Shown here piece after piece: positions 33,158 through 43,565 of a stretch of DNA of 64,000 nt. The stretch comes from Bifidobacterium simiiventris. GTDB taxonomy: Bacteria; Actinomycetota; Actinomycetes; Actinomycetales; Bifidobacteriaceae. Under the pieces are notes generated by a model. The model saw only the letters and a list, made by a program, of their open reading frames with translations, ran no database searches and was not told the DNA's origin. Numbering within the stretch: position 1 is the first letter of the stretch; every line of letters begins with the position of its first letter. The DNA is taken from the NCBI RefSeq assembly GCF_019331715.1, contig NZ_JAHBBG010000002.1, positions 186,001-250,000 on the forward strand, written 5' to 3'. The translations under genes and the position numbers were made by a program.

Positions 33158-34252
33158 ATGCTCGTCAATCACAACAACCCGACCCGTGCCGACATGCTCG
33201 CCCATATGGGCAGCATCCAGCAGGCCGCCTATACGCGTCCGATCGAATATCAGGAGGGTCGCTCGCACGGACTGCGCGGCATCGAGGTCAAGAACGGTCC
33301 GCTGCGCTTCATGTCGATGGCCGACCGCGCGCTCGACATCGCGCAGATCGAATACCGCGGCGAGAACCTCACGTTCCTGTCCAAGCCGGGTTTGAACGGC
33401 CGCAACCAATTCGACACCAACGGCGCCGAGGCTCAGCGTTCGATCATGGGCGGCCTGTTCTTCACGTGCGGGTTCGAGAACATCTGCGCGCCGTACGTGA
33501 CTCCCGCAGACTCCAAGTACCCGGCCGGCAGCTATCCGATGCACGGGCGCATCCGCACCACGCCGGCTGAGCACGTCTCTTCCGACGCGTATTGGGACGA
33601 GAACGACCGGTATGTGCTCGAGGTGTCGGGCGAGATGCGCGAGGCCGAACTGTTCGGAGAGAACATGGTGCTGCGCCGGCGCATCACGAGCGTGTATGGC
33701 ACGTCCACGATCACGGTCGAGGACGAGGTGACCAACGAAAGCTTCCGCGCCGAGCCGCTCATGTGGATGTACCACTGCAATTTCGGCTGGCCGTTGCTGG
33801 CGGAGGGCGCCGAGGTCGTGATCCCGAGCCGCAAGGCCACGCCGCGCGACGAGACGACCGCCGCCGACACGACCCCGTGGAACGAGATCGGCGCGCCGGT
33901 CGCGAACAAGCCGGAAAGCGTGTATCTGCACGATCTGGTCGCGGATGCGAACGGTCGCAGTTTCGCCGCCGTCGTCAACCGCACGCTCGGCTTGGGTGTG
34001 GTGATCGAATTCGACGCGGCCGACTTCCCGTACTTCATGGAATGGAAGTCAATGGGTTCTGGCGACTACGTGGTCGGCCTCGAGCCGTCGAACTCGAGCG
34101 TGCACGGCCGCGGCTGGCACGAGCAGCGCGGCGACCTGCACACGATCGCACCGCAGGCCACCGAACGCAAGACCGTCACGTTCACCGTCATTGAAGGCGA
34201 CACTGCGATCGACCAGCTCATCGCCCGCCGCGACGCGCTCATCAACGCCTGA
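33158..34252 (+). CDS. DUF4432 / aldose 1-epimerase-like protein
   Basis: This 364-residue protein starts at ATG 33158 behind AGGAGGT. It belongs by its look to the galactose-mutarotase superfamily DUF4432 group: SHGLRGIEVKNGPLRFMSMA, MADRALDIAQIEYRGENLTF, GLFFTCGFENICAP, WMYHCNFGWPLLAEGAEVVI. His and Glu residues (MHGRIR, MYHCNFG, GLEPSN) line the expected sugar site. The family acts on aldose or ketose anomers or on isomers of uncommon sugars. It is a single gene with a CRE-like promoter, so it may be carbon-regulated. The exact substrate is unknown. Confidence 0.82.
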   Translation: MLVNHNNPTRADMLAHMGSIQQAAYTRPIEYQEGRSHGLRGIEVKNGPLRFMSMADRALDIAQIEYRGENLTFLSKPGLNGRNQFDTNGAEAQRSIMGGLFFTCGFENICAPYVTPADSKYPAGSYPMHGRIRTTPAEHVSSDAYWDENDRYVLEVSGEMREAELFGENMVLRRRITSVYGTSTITVEDEVTNESFRAEPLMWMYHCNFGWPLLAEGAEVVIPSRKATPRDETTAADTTPWNEIGAPVANKPESVYLHDLVADANGRSFAAVVNRTLGLGVVIEFDAADFPYFMEWKSMGSGDYVVGLEPSNSSVHGRGWHEQRGDLHTIAPQATERKTVTFTVIEGDTAIDQLIARRDALINA

Positions 34253-34284
34253 ACCACCATCCCGGGCCGCTCGCAGCGACGGTA

Positions 34285-34397
34285 ATGTCCGTATGTTCGC
34301 GCGATCGCGACAGGGATGCGAACATACGGACATATGGGATCGCTGTGTTCCTCCGTATGTTCGCGTCGCCATGCCAGTCGTGTGAACATACGGAGGA
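34285..34397. terminator. Two tandem hairpins with related arms
   Basis: Hairpin A: 34285-34300 with 34318-34333, 16 bp perfect. Hairpin B: 34349-34364 with 34382-34397, 16 bp with one G-T pair. Both loops are 17 nt, and all arms share CCGTATGTTCGC. They lie between the convergent DUF4432 and hrpA genes; neither has a T-run. Confidence 0.65.
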
Positions 34398-34465
34398 TAA
34401 CGGTCACGTCGAGGTACCGTCCGCGTGAGCGGACGGTTACGGCGGTTACTGTGCCAGCGCTTTGG

Positions 34466-37400
34466 TTACTGTGCCAGCGCCTTTTTGATGCGATTGATGC
34501 TGATCGGTTTGGCCGTGCCGAGTTCCTGCGCCCACAGGGACACGTAGAACTCCTCGAGCATCCAACGGGCCGTCTGTGCCTGTTTGGCGAGCGCCTCGTG
34601 TTTCGGACCGGCCGGCTCCGCCTTGGCACGGGCCTGGGCCTTGTCAACCAGCTGCTTGGCCTCGTCGGCCTCCCACGCCCAGCGCACGTCACGGTTCTTG
34701 TCGGTTTTCGCCTTCGCCAGCCGCATCATGTCGGCCTGCAGGTAGCGGGGGATGTTCGCCAGCGCATCCGGGGGAGCGGCGCCGATGAATCCGGGGAACA
34801 CCAGCGTGGCGATATGCTCGCGCACCGATTGCAGCACCGAGAGCATCGGCAGGTCGGCCTTGCCGCTCGTCGCCTTGTCGACTTCCGCGTAGCGTTTGAG
34901 GATCGTGATCACGTCGTGCGCCACCGCATACACGGTGTCCTCGAACACTTCCGTGACGCCCAGCACCGCGTCGGCCAGCGCGTCGTCGTCCGGCAGCGAG
35001 TCGACCTTCGGCAGCAGCCGTTTGACCGCGGCCAGTTGCAGATCCTCCACCAGATCCTTGGTGGTCTTGTACGGCGCGGACGCCAGCATGAGCGCCTCCG
35101 CGCCCAGCCAACGCGACGAAATACGTTCGGACGGCAGCCGCAGCGCGTCCAATGCGCCGCGCCACAGCATGTCGGCGCGCGACTCGGTCGTGGCCCCCGC
35201 CTTGTGCAGCAGATTCGCCTGTTCGACCAGCTTGCCTTGGTCGGCCGCGCGATCGGCCTGCTTCTTGACCATCTGCCGTGCCGACGCCTCAGCCTGCGCC
35301 GCGAACCTGCGCTGCAGCTCGACCAGCGACTTGCCGGTGCCGAGTACTTTGACCGGGCCTCGCGCGCCACGCCGGCCTCGCGCGTTCTTCGGCGCCGGCA
35401 ACTGCTGTTCGACCGCGAACGTCATGCGCAGGTACGGGTTGAGCTTTTCCCACAGTTCGCCGGTGAGCACTTCCGGGTGAATCTGCGCGCCGATCGTCTC
35501 GATCGCCGCCCTCGTGAACACATGCGGCAGATCGGGCCAACGTGCCGCGTCCGTTCCGCCGACGGTCGTATCCGCACTATCCATGCCGGGAAGACTGGCC
35601 GGCGGCAGATTCGGCTTGTTGCGCCCGCCGGAACCCGGCAGATCGGCGACATGCTCGTCGATCCACGCCCGAATCTTGCGGGCATTGTCCGGTGCTGGCA
35701 CGAACTGCACGCGCAGCGACTTCGGCAATGCCTTGATCATCCCCACGATCAGTTCGTCCAGCAATCCGGGAACATTCCACGTGAACTGTTCCGGCGTCAG
35801 CCTCGACAATGCCTTGAGCGGCACGTGCACGGTCACGCCGTCGGCCGGATCATGCGTATCGTACACATAGCTCAACCGCAGATCGATCGGTTGGCCGTCC
35901 GTGCCGAGCGTATGCCAATGATCGGGATAGTCGGCCAGGCTCACCGATTCCGCGGACGCCAGGCGCTCCACCTTGTCCGGATCGAAGTCCAGCAGATGCG
36001 GATGCTCGGCATGCTCGCGCTTCCACCATTTCGCCAGATCTGCCACGCACGTCACGTCGTTCGGGATCACCGACTGGTAGAAGTCGAACAGGTCCTCGTC
36101 GCTGACCGTCTGCGCGACCTGACGCGTACGGCTCGCATCGTCGGCCGCCTCGTCGAGAATGTCGCGGTTGCGGCCCACGAACTCGTCGTAGCTGAACCGC
36201 TGCTGGATATCGCCTTCCACCAGACCCTGCCGGATCAGGAAATCACGCGCTTCGGGCGGATTGATGCGTCCCCATTGCACGGTGCGGTCCTGCACGATCG
36301 GCAGACCGTACAACAGCACCTTCGCGCTCGCCACCGCCGAGCCGCGCGAGCCGGACCAGTGCGGCTCCGCGTACGTGGTGCGCGTAAGCTGGCCGGCCAG
36401 CGGCTCAGCCCACGCCGGGTCGATCGCCGCCGAATAGCGCGCCCACAGCCTGCTCGTCTCCACCAGCTCCGTGCTCATCACCCACGCGGGCGTGCTCTTG
36501 GCCACGCTCGAGGCCGGGAACAGGGCGAAATGCGTGCCGCGCGCACCCTGATAGTCGTTCTTCGCCATCTTCTGCGCGCGCTTGATCGCCTTCGCGCGAG
36601 CCGCGCCCTTGAGCCCGGTGAAGTCGGACGCCTTCGGCTCGCGGATGATCTGCATGCCCATCATCGACAGCAGACCGGCAAGCATCGACGTGTGGATGCC
36701 GCGGTCGTCCCACGAGCAGCGCAACGAGCCGGCCGCCTGCTGGTTGATCGGCAACTGGCGGATCTCCAGGCTCGGCCGCGACGCCGGCTGCGGGGAGCCG
36801 ACCGTGAACTTGAGCTCACGGCACATGTCGGTGAGCTGGTTCACCAGATCCTTCCACTGGCGCACGCGCAGCCAGCTGAAATACTCGGTCTTGCAGATGC
36901 GACGCAGCGCAGAATTGCTCGGTTCGCCGTCCGCCTGGAAGATGCGGTCCCAAATGTTCAGCGCGGTCAGATAGTCGCTCGTCGGGTCGGCATACCGGTT
37001 GTGGATGCGATCGGCCTCGTCACGAGCGTCGTCCGGCCGCTCACGCGGGTCCTGCAGGCTCAGGAACGCGACGATCACGAGCACTGCGGCCAACGTGTCC
37101 GGCGTGGTCGACTTCGCTGCTTCGATCACCATGCGCCCCAAGCGCACGTCGATCGGGATGCGTGCCAGCTGGCGGCCGACATGCGTGAGCACCACCTCGC
37201 CATGTCTGCGGGCCACGGCCTTCAGTTCGGTCAGCTCGTTGAAGCCGTCCGAAACGGCCTTCATGTCCGGCGGGTCGATGAACCCGAAGTTCGTCACGTC
37301 CTCGGCCGTGCGCGCCACGCCCACCGACAGCATGTGCAGCACCACTGCGCCCAATGAGGTGCGCAGGATCTCCGGTTCGGTGAACCTGGGTCGCGTCTCG

Positions 37401-38626
37401 TAATCCTCACGCGAATACAAACGAATCGCGATGCCGTCCGCGATACGGCCGCATCGACCGGAACGTTGGTCGGCGCTCGCCTGACTGATCGGTTCGATCG
37501 GCAGCCGCTGGACCTTCGCGGTCTTCGAATAGCGGGAGATACGCGCGGTGCCCGGATCGACCACATAGCGGATGCCCGGCACCGTCAGCGACGTTTCGGC
37601 CACGTTCGTGGCGATCACGATGCGCTGGTGCGTATGCGGTTCAAAGACCCGGTGCTGGTCCTTGGCCGACAGACGCGCGAACAGCGGCATGATCTCGATC
37701 GCATCCGGACGGCGCATGTCGTCGGCACGCGGGCCGTAATGGCGGCGCAGCGCGTTTTCGAACTCGTGGATGTCGCGCTCGCCGGAAGCGAACACGAGAA
37801 TGTCGCGCGCACCGCGTTCATGGCTCGAATGGATGACCAGCTCGGCGCAGGCGCGCGCCACGGCCGTCGGCATGTCCATATCGGTATCACGGTCCGTGCC
37901 ACGGCCGCTACCGCCCCGCTCGGCGGCGCTCGGCGCGGCGGACAGTTCCGCGTACGCCTCTTCTCCGGGCATCGCGCCGGTCTCAAACCCGGGCACGTTG
38001 CGCATGAGCGCCGGCGCGGTGCCGAGCGGCTCATACACGATCTGCACGGGGAACGTACGGCCCGACACCTCGATCACCGGAACCTTGTCGTGCAGCGCAT
38101 GCTCGAAATGTTCCTTGAACTTCACCGAATCGATCGTCGCGGACGTGATCACGAGTTTCAGATCGCGCCGTTGCGGCAACAACGCGGTCAGATAGCCAAG
38201 CAGAAAATCGATATTCAGGCTGCGTTCGTGTGCCTCGTCGATGACGATCGTGTCGTACTGATTCAGTTTGGGATCACGTTGGATCTGTGCGAGCAGGATA
38301 CCGTCGGTCACGACGCGCAAGCGTGTCTTCGGTGAGCTTTCGTCGGTGAACCGCACCTGATAGCCGACCTCGTCACCTAGCCGCACGCCCATCTCTGCGG
38401 CGATGCGCTCGGCGACTGTGCGCGCGGCCAGACGACGCGGCTGCGTGTGCACGATCTGCCGGCCATGTGAGCCGCGCCCCAATTCCAGCAGGATCTTCGG
38501 CAGCTGCGTGGTCTTGCCGGAACCGGTCTGGCCGGACACGATCACGACCTGACTGTGACGGACGGCCTCGGCGATCTCGTCGCGCGCGGCCGACACCGGC
38601 AATTCGGACGGATATTCGAATTTCAT
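34466..38626 (-). CDS. hrpA: ATP-dependent RNA helicase HrpA
   Basis: This 1386-residue DEAH-box helicase has Walker A GQTGSGKTT (32-40) and IDEAHERS (DEAH at 130-133). The helicase C-terminal motifs include ATNVAETSLTVPGIRYVVD and QRSGRCGR, followed by HA2, OB-fold and the DUF3418 C-terminal region typical of long bacterial HrpA. The length is close to the usual 1300. HrpA unwinds RNA and rescues stalled ribosomes in Escherichia coli. It follows the rsmC-like gene on the minus strand with a terminator between them. No anomalies are seen. Confidence 0.95.
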   Translation of the reverse strand: MKFEYPSELPVSAARDEIAEAVRHSQVVIVSGQTGSGKTTQLPKILLELGRGSHGRQIVHTQPRRLAARTVAERIAAEMGVRLGDEVGYQVRFTDESSPKTRLRVVTDGILLAQIQRDPKLNQYDTIVIDEAHERSLNIDFLLGYLTALLPQRRDLKLVITSATIDSVKFKEHFEHALHDKVPVIEVSGRTFPVQIVYEPLGTAPALMRNVPGFETGAMPGEEAYAELSAAPSAAERGGSGRGTDRDTDMDMPTAVARACAELVIHSSHERGARDILVFASGERDIHEFENALRRHYGPRADDMRRPDAIEIMPLFARLSAKDQHRVFEPHTHQRIVIATNVAETSLTVPGIRYVVDPGTARISRYSKTAKVQRLPIEPISQASADQRSGRCGRIADGIAIRLYSREDYETRPRFTEPEILRTSLGAVVLHMLSVGVARTAEDVTNFGFIDPPDMKAVSDGFNELTELKAVARRHGEVVLTHVGRQLARIPIDVRLGRMVIEAAKSTTPDTLAAVLVIVAFLSLQDPRERPDDARDEADRIHNRYADPTSDYLTALNIWDRIFQADGEPSNSALRRICKTEYFSWLRVRQWKDLVNQLTDMCRELKFTVGSPQPASRPSLEIRQLPINQQAAGSLRCSWDDRGIHTSMLAGLLSMMGMQIIREPKASDFTGLKGAARAKAIKRAQKMAKNDYQGARGTHFALFPASSVAKSTPAWVMSTELVETSRLWARYSAAIDPAWAEPLAGQLTRTTYAEPHWSGSRGSAVASAKVLLYGLPIVQDRTVQWGRINPPEARDFLIRQGLVEGDIQQRFSYDEFVGRNRDILDEAADDASRTRQVAQTVSDEDLFDFYQSVIPNDVTCVADLAKWWKREHAEHPHLLDFDPDKVERLASAESVSLADYPDHWHTLGTDGQPIDLRLSYVYDTHDPADGVTVHVPLKALSRLTPEQFTWNVPGLLDELIVGMIKALPKSLRVQFVPAPDNARKIRAWIDEHVADLPGSGGRNKPNLPPASLPGMDSADTTVGGTDAARWPDLPHVFTRAAIETIGAQIHPEVLTGELWEKLNPYLRMTFAVEQQLPAPKNARGRRGARGPVKVLGTGKSLVELQRRFAAQAEASARQMVKKQADRAADQGKLVEQANLLHKAGATTESRADMLWRGALDALRLPSERISSRWLGAEALMLASAPYKTTKDLVEDLQLAAVKRLLPKVDSLPDDDALADAVLGVTEVFEDTVYAVAHDVITILKRYAEVDKATSGKADLPMLSVLQSVREHIATLVFPGFIGAAPPDALANIPRYLQADMMRLAKAKTDKNRDVRWAWEADEAKQLVDKAQARAKAEPAGPKHEALAKQAQTARWMLEEFYVSLWAQELGTAKPISINRIKKALAQ

Positions 38627-38651
38627 CAGTGAACTGTCCCTAACATGCAGT

Positions 38652-38675
38652 CGGCTCCCCGATGGCGGGGAGCCG
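38652..38675 (-). terminator. Terminator hairpin between the rsmC-like gene and hrpA
   Basis: CGGCTCCCC (38652-38660) pairs with GGGGAGCCG (38667-38675) around a 6-nt loop, just after the methyltransferase stop on the minus strand. No clear T-run follows. Confidence 0.6.
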
Positions 38676-38693
38676 CGAATGGAATATGCTTGC

Positions 38694-39350
38694 CTACTTG
38701 TTGCGCACCACTTCGATGACGCGGTACCCCTTGGCGGAATGGTACTTGCCTACCTCGTAATCGTCGCCGAGCGCGCCCGCCAGCCACGGGATCAGCGAGT
38801 CGGCGCCAAGGTTCTTCTGCACCACCAGATACGCGGTGCCGCCGGCAGGCTTCAGCCGCGGCAGCCACGTCATGAGCAGTGTGTGCAGCGCCTCCTTGCC
38901 GACGCGGATCGGCGGATTCGACCAGATCACGTCGAACCGCACGTCGCTTGGCAGCGGCTCGCAAGCCGTCGCCGTCTGCTCGGGCAGGGGAGCGCCGGAC
39001 TCGTCCGTCTGCGTCACATGCACGTTCCCGCAGCCGTTGCGCTTCGCGTTCGCCGCGGTCAGCTCGAGCGCACGCGTGTTCACGTCCACTGCCCACACGC
39101 TGGCATCCGGGGATGCGAACGCCAACGCCAGCGAGACCGGGCCCCAGCCGCAGCCCAGATCAAGGAACGTGCCGGTCTGCGGAGGTTCCGGCACTTCGCG
39201 CAGCAGTACGGACGTGCCCAGATCAAGACGCGATCCGGAAAACACGCCGTTCGACGTCTCGACCGTTGCCTCGTTGCCCTGCAGCGACACCGTCAGCGTA
39301 CGGCGCACGTCCTCGGACGCGGGCTCGGCGGAAAAATACTGCTCGACCAT
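38694..39350 (-). CDS. RsmC-like class I SAM methyltransferase
   Basis: This 218-residue protein has motif I FLDLGCGWGPVSLALAF (about 63-79), AVDVNTRALELTAANAKRNG, and the guanine-N2 methyltransferase motif IWSNPPIRVGKEALHTLL (NPPI). It corresponds to the catalytic half of RsmC, which makes m2G1207 in 16S rRNA; short actinobacterial forms lack the N-terminal pseudo-domain. AAGGAG precedes the ATG. It is divergent from hflX. The rRNA target is inferred from the family. Confidence 0.88.
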   Translation of the reverse strand: MVEQYFSAEPASEDVRRTLTVSLQGNEATVETSNGVFSGSRLDLGTSVLLREVPEPPQTGTFLDLGCGWGPVSLALAFASPDASVWAVDVNTRALELTAANAKRNGCGNVHVTQTDESGAPLPEQTATACEPLPSDVRFDVIWSNPPIRVGKEALHTLLMTWLPRLKPAGGTAYLVVQKNLGADSLIPWLAGALGDDYEVGKYHSAKGYRVIEVVRNK

Positions 39351-39449
39351 ATATCTCCTTGCACCAGCAAATCACCCATGCGCTGCGGCATGTCTTCCAA
39401 AACGATGATAATAAAGACCACCATAGTTCAATCGTGAGTCAAGCAAGAG

Positions 39450-40982
39450 GTGCCTTTGAGCGAGCAGAGCCAGCAGCAGGCCGTTGACGGCGGCGTCGTG
39501 AACCAGCCCATCATGGAAAAAGAACCGGTGCTGACCGGCGTGCTGGCAGACCAGTCCGACGTGCTGCTCGACGAGAACGACCACGGTGCGGGGTTCGGCG
39601 AGCGATCCAGCGAGGCCTGGGAGGAGCGAGAGTCTCGCAATCAGCTCAAGCACGTCTCCGGCCTTGGCGAGCTGCAGGACGTCACCGAAGTCGAATACCG
39701 CAAGGTGCGTCTCGAACGCGTCGTGCTCGTCGGCGTCTGGTCGTCGGCCGTGACCACCGCCTCCGCTGCCGAGGAATCGTTGCGTGAGTTGGCGGCGCTC
39801 GCCGAAACCGCGGGCGCGGTCGTGTGCGACGGCCTGCTGCAGCATCGCTACCGGCCGGACGCGGCCACGTACGTGGGTTCCGGCAAGGCGAAGGAGATCG
39901 CCGACATCGTCGCACGCGAGGAGGCCGATACGATCATCGTGGACGATGATCTGCCGCCGAGCCAGCGACGTGCGCTCGAGGACGCGACCAAGGTCAAGGT
40001 CGTGGACCGCACCGCTGTGATCCTGGACATCTTCGCCCAGCACGCGACGTCGCGAGAAGGCAAGGCGCAGGTCGAACTGGCCCAGCTCGAATACATGCTG
40101 CCGCGACTGCGAGGATGGGGCGGATCGCTGTCGCGCCAGGCCGGCGGTCGTGCGGCCGGCGCGGATGCGGGCATCGGTTCACGTGGCCCGGGCGAGACGA
40201 AGATCGAAATGGACCGCCGCGTCATCCGCACGCGCATCGCGCGTCTGCGCAAGCAGATCCGCGAGATGGCGCCTGCCCGCGAGGTCAAACGCGGTTCCCG
40301 TCGGCGTTACGGGTTGCCGACCGTCGCCGTGGTCGGCTATACGAACGCCGGTAAATCGTCTCTGACCAATCGGCTCACCGGTTCGGCCGAGCTGGTCGAG
40401 AACGCGCTGTTCGCCACGCTGGACACGGCCGTGCGCCGTGCCCGCGCCAAGGACGGCCGGCTCTACGCCTACGTCGACACGGTCGGCTTCGTGCGTCGGC
40501 TTCCCACGCAGCTCATCGAGGCGTTCAAATCCACGCTGGAGGAGGTCGCCGAAGCGGATCTGATCGTGCACGTGGTCGATGGTTCCCACCCGGATCCGTT
40601 TTCGCAGGTCGACGCGGTCAACGACGTGCTCGCCGATATCGACGGCACCGCGGACATCCCGCGCATTCTCGTGTTCAACAAGGCCGATCGCATCGACCCG
40701 GCCGCTCGCGAACGCTTGCACGCGTTGCAGCCGGACGCGTTCATCGTGTCCGCGTACAACGGCGAGGGCATCGATGCGTTGCGCGAGCGTGTCGAGGGCA
40801 TGCTGCCGATACCGAATGTGCATGTGCGTGCGCTGCTGCCGTATACGTCCGGTTCGTTGCTGTCGCGCATCCGCGAATACGGCCATGTGATCGGCGTCGA
40901 ATACCGCGACGACGGCATGATGGTCGAGGCCGAGGTGGGCAGTCATCTGGCGGCCCAGGTGATGGAAGCAGCCATCGACTGA
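39450..40982 (+). CDS. hflX: Ribosome-associated GTPase HflX
   Basis: This 510-residue protein has the HflX N-terminal domain (DGLLQHRYRPDAATYVGSGK, VDDDLPPSQRRALEDATKVK, then a Gly-rich linker RGWGGSLSRQAGG). The GTPase domain has G1 GYTNAGKSS (296-304), switch II DTVGF (343-347) and NKAD. HflX splits stalled 70S ribosomes under stress. The N-terminus carries about 80 extra residues. The start is GTG 39450, or TTG 39456 which has better spacing behind AGAGG. It is monocistronic, followed by ldh after 223 bp. Confidence 0.94.
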   Translation: MPLSEQSQQQAVDGGVVNQPIMEKEPVLTGVLADQSDVLLDENDHGAGFGERSSEAWEERESRNQLKHVSGLGELQDVTEVEYRKVRLERVVLVGVWSSAVTTASAAEESLRELAALAETAGAVVCDGLLQHRYRPDAATYVGSGKAKEIADIVAREEADTIIVDDDLPPSQRRALEDATKVKVVDRTAVILDIFAQHATSREGKAQVELAQLEYMLPRLRGWGGSLSRQAGGRAAGADAGIGSRGPGETKIEMDRRVIRTRIARLRKQIREMAPAREVKRGSRRRYGLPTVAVVGYTNAGKSSLTNRLTGSAELVENALFATLDTAVRRARAKDGRLYAYVDTVGFVRRLPTQLIEAFKSTLEEVAEADLIVHVVDGSHPDPFSQVDAVNDVLADIDGTADIPRILVFNKADRIDPAARERLHALQPDAFIVSAYNGEGIDALRERVEGMLPIPNVHVRALLPYTSGSLLSRIREYGHVIGVEYRDDGMMVEAEVGSHLAAQVMEAAID

Positions 40983-41075
40983 GCCGTTCGACGTGCGTGT
41001 TGCGGCAGCGGCGGCATTCCGCCGATTCCACGATGTGAGCCGCGATTATGGACATGTGATGTGAACGCTCTCAAG

Positions 41076-41091
41076 TGTGACGAAGATCACC
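41076..41091 (+). promoter_or_regulatory. Crp/GlxR-like site upstream of ldh
   Basis: TGTGA-CGAAGA-TCACC matches the Crp/GlxR consensus TGTGA-N6-TCACA at nine of ten bases. It lies 114 bp upstream of the ldh start codon at 41206. A functional Crp-like regulator in this organism is assumed, not seen. Confidence 0.35.
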
Positions 41092-41139
41092 ATATCCGTC
41101 CGCAACGCGAGTGTCTCAAACGTCAGCGTGTGTGGATAA

Positions 41140-42167
<1,028 letters not shown>

Positions 42168-42168
<1 letters not shown>

Positions 42169-42275
42169 CATTTTGTTGAATGACGGAGCGTCCGCTGCGT
42201 TGCTCCTCGGTTGCGGTACTTAGTACCGCTTCCCTCGGTGCGCCTTGTGGACGCACGCGTCATTCAACAAAATGT
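42168..42275. repeat. Nested inverted-repeat element downstream of ldh
   Basis: ACATTTTGTTGAATGACG (42168-42185) is the exact reverse complement of 42258-42275. The 72-nt interior contains a second stem (GCGTCC near 42188 with GGACGC near 42249) and an inner hairpin GCGGTACT-T-AGTACCGC (42213-42229). The whole can fold as one long multi-stem structure starting at the ldh stop codon. Nothing coding is seen in the remaining 42276-42414. Confidence 0.65.
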
Positions 42276-42414
42276 AATAAGCGGTAACCACCTTTCCTCA
42301 CCTTCGACGCACTGTTGTGCGCCTTCGGGTTCGGACGGCGGTTTCCGCACGCATCAGCCGAATATTCGTCTTGATGCGATGGATGGGAGTCGGTTCTGAC
42401 TTCCATACGTATGT

Positions 42415-42441
42415 GAAACCCCGGCATTGCGCCGGGGTTTC
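42415..42441 (+). terminator. Rho-independent terminator (ldh transcript)
   Basis: GAAACCCCGGC (42415-42425) pairs with GCCGGGGTTTC (42431-42441), an 11-bp GC-rich stem with a 5-nt loop and a short T-rich tail. It lies 247 bp after the ldh stop and before the cation-efflux gene. Confidence 0.8.
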
Positions 42442-42513
42442 TTGCGTTGTGGGGTTAATGAGAATGGTTGTGAGAAGCGGTCTCATCACCGTAAGACAGG
42501 AAAGGGCGACGTT

Positions 42514-43452
42514 ATGACACATGATCACGGGACCGTGATGCGCAATGGGGAAGACGGAAGGTCTCACCAGAAGCGTCTGTCCATGACACTGGCCCTGACC
42601 GGTACCGTGTTCGTGGCCGAAGTGGTCGGTGCGATCGTCACCGGATCGCTGGCGCTACTCGTCGACGCCGGCCATATGCTCACCGACATGTCGGTGCTGG
42701 CCGCCGCCACCATCACCGCCATCCTCATGCGCCGCAAACCCAACAACACGCGAACCTGGGGATGGGCGCGACTTGAGGTCATCACCGCAGGCGTCGGTGC
42801 GCTGATCCTGCTGTTCGTCGGCATCTATGCACTTGCGGAATCGGGCATGAGACTGTTCCATCCCGCCTCGGACGACATCCGAGACCCGAACCTGCTGCTG
42901 TTCTTCGGCATACTCGGCCTTGCCGCCAACGTCGGCTCGATCATCATCCTCGCATCCCAGAGCAAGGACAATATGAACATGAAGGCGGCGTTTCTCGAGG
43001 TGATGAACGACGCACTCGGCTCCGTCGCCGTCGTGATCTCGGCGCTGGTGATGATGAGTACGGGATGGGTGGGATTCGACGCGGTCGCCGGCGGCGTCAT
43101 CGCGCTGATGATGATTCCCCGGGCGATCAAGCTGCTGCATAACGCCGTCAGGGTCCTGCTCGAAGAGACGCCGGAAGGACTGGACCTCGACAAGGTGCGC
43201 GAACATATGGAACGGGTTCCGCACGTCATCGCCGTGCATGACCTGCACGCCAGCACCGTCTCCACCGGCATGCCGATCCTCATGGCGCACGTCGTGGTCG
43301 AACGGGGACTCACCATGGAACAAGGAGCGCAGATCCTTGCGCAGCTGCAGGACTGCCTGCGTGAGCATTTCCCCGTATCCGTGCCGCATACCACCTTCCA
43401 ACTCGAACCGGAAGGCTACACCACCGCGAATGCGGAACACCTGCATCAATAG
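42514..43452 (+). CDS. Cation diffusion facilitator (CDF) metal exporter
   Basis: This 312-residue protein has a short His/Asp N-terminus (MTHDHG) and six helices. The zinc site residues on helix 2 are in LLVDAGHMLTD (HxxxD) and on helix 5 in FLEVMNDALGSVAV (N/DxxxD variant). The C-terminal cytoplasmic domain is ferredoxin-like (VIAVHDLHASTVSTG). It resembles CzcD/ZitB exporters of Zn2+/Cd2+/Co2+. The start at 42514 is preferred over the upstream frame because AAAGG precedes it and the N-terminus is typical. It is a single gene. Confidence 0.93.
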   Translation: MTHDHGTVMRNGEDGRSHQKRLSMTLALTGTVFVAEVVGAIVTGSLALLVDAGHMLTDMSVLAAATITAILMRRKPNNTRTWGWARLEVITAGVGALILLFVGIYALAESGMRLFHPASDDIRDPNLLLFFGILGLAANVGSIIILASQSKDNMNMKAAFLEVMNDALGSVAVVISALVMMSTGWVGFDAVAGGVIALMMIPRAIKLLHNAVRVLLEETPEGLDLDKVREHMERVPHVIAVHDLHASTVSTGMPILMAHVVVERGLTMEQGAQILAQLQDCLREHFPVSVPHTTFQLEPEGYTTANAEHLHQ

Positions 43453-43565
43453 CGGATAGCGGATCCTGCGCCGACGCAGGATCCGAACGGCGCGGAATAC
43501 GCGGAGACACGGCATTGCTGTCCGGGCGGATTGCCACGTCGCACACCCTGTGCATCGACGTTTGG

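Noticed and set aside
34316..37357. 1013-codon open frame on the plus strand
   Set aside because: It lies antisense to hrpA, is Arg/His-rich without domain motifs, and is a product of high-GC codon bias; hrpA on the minus strand has complete helicase motifs.
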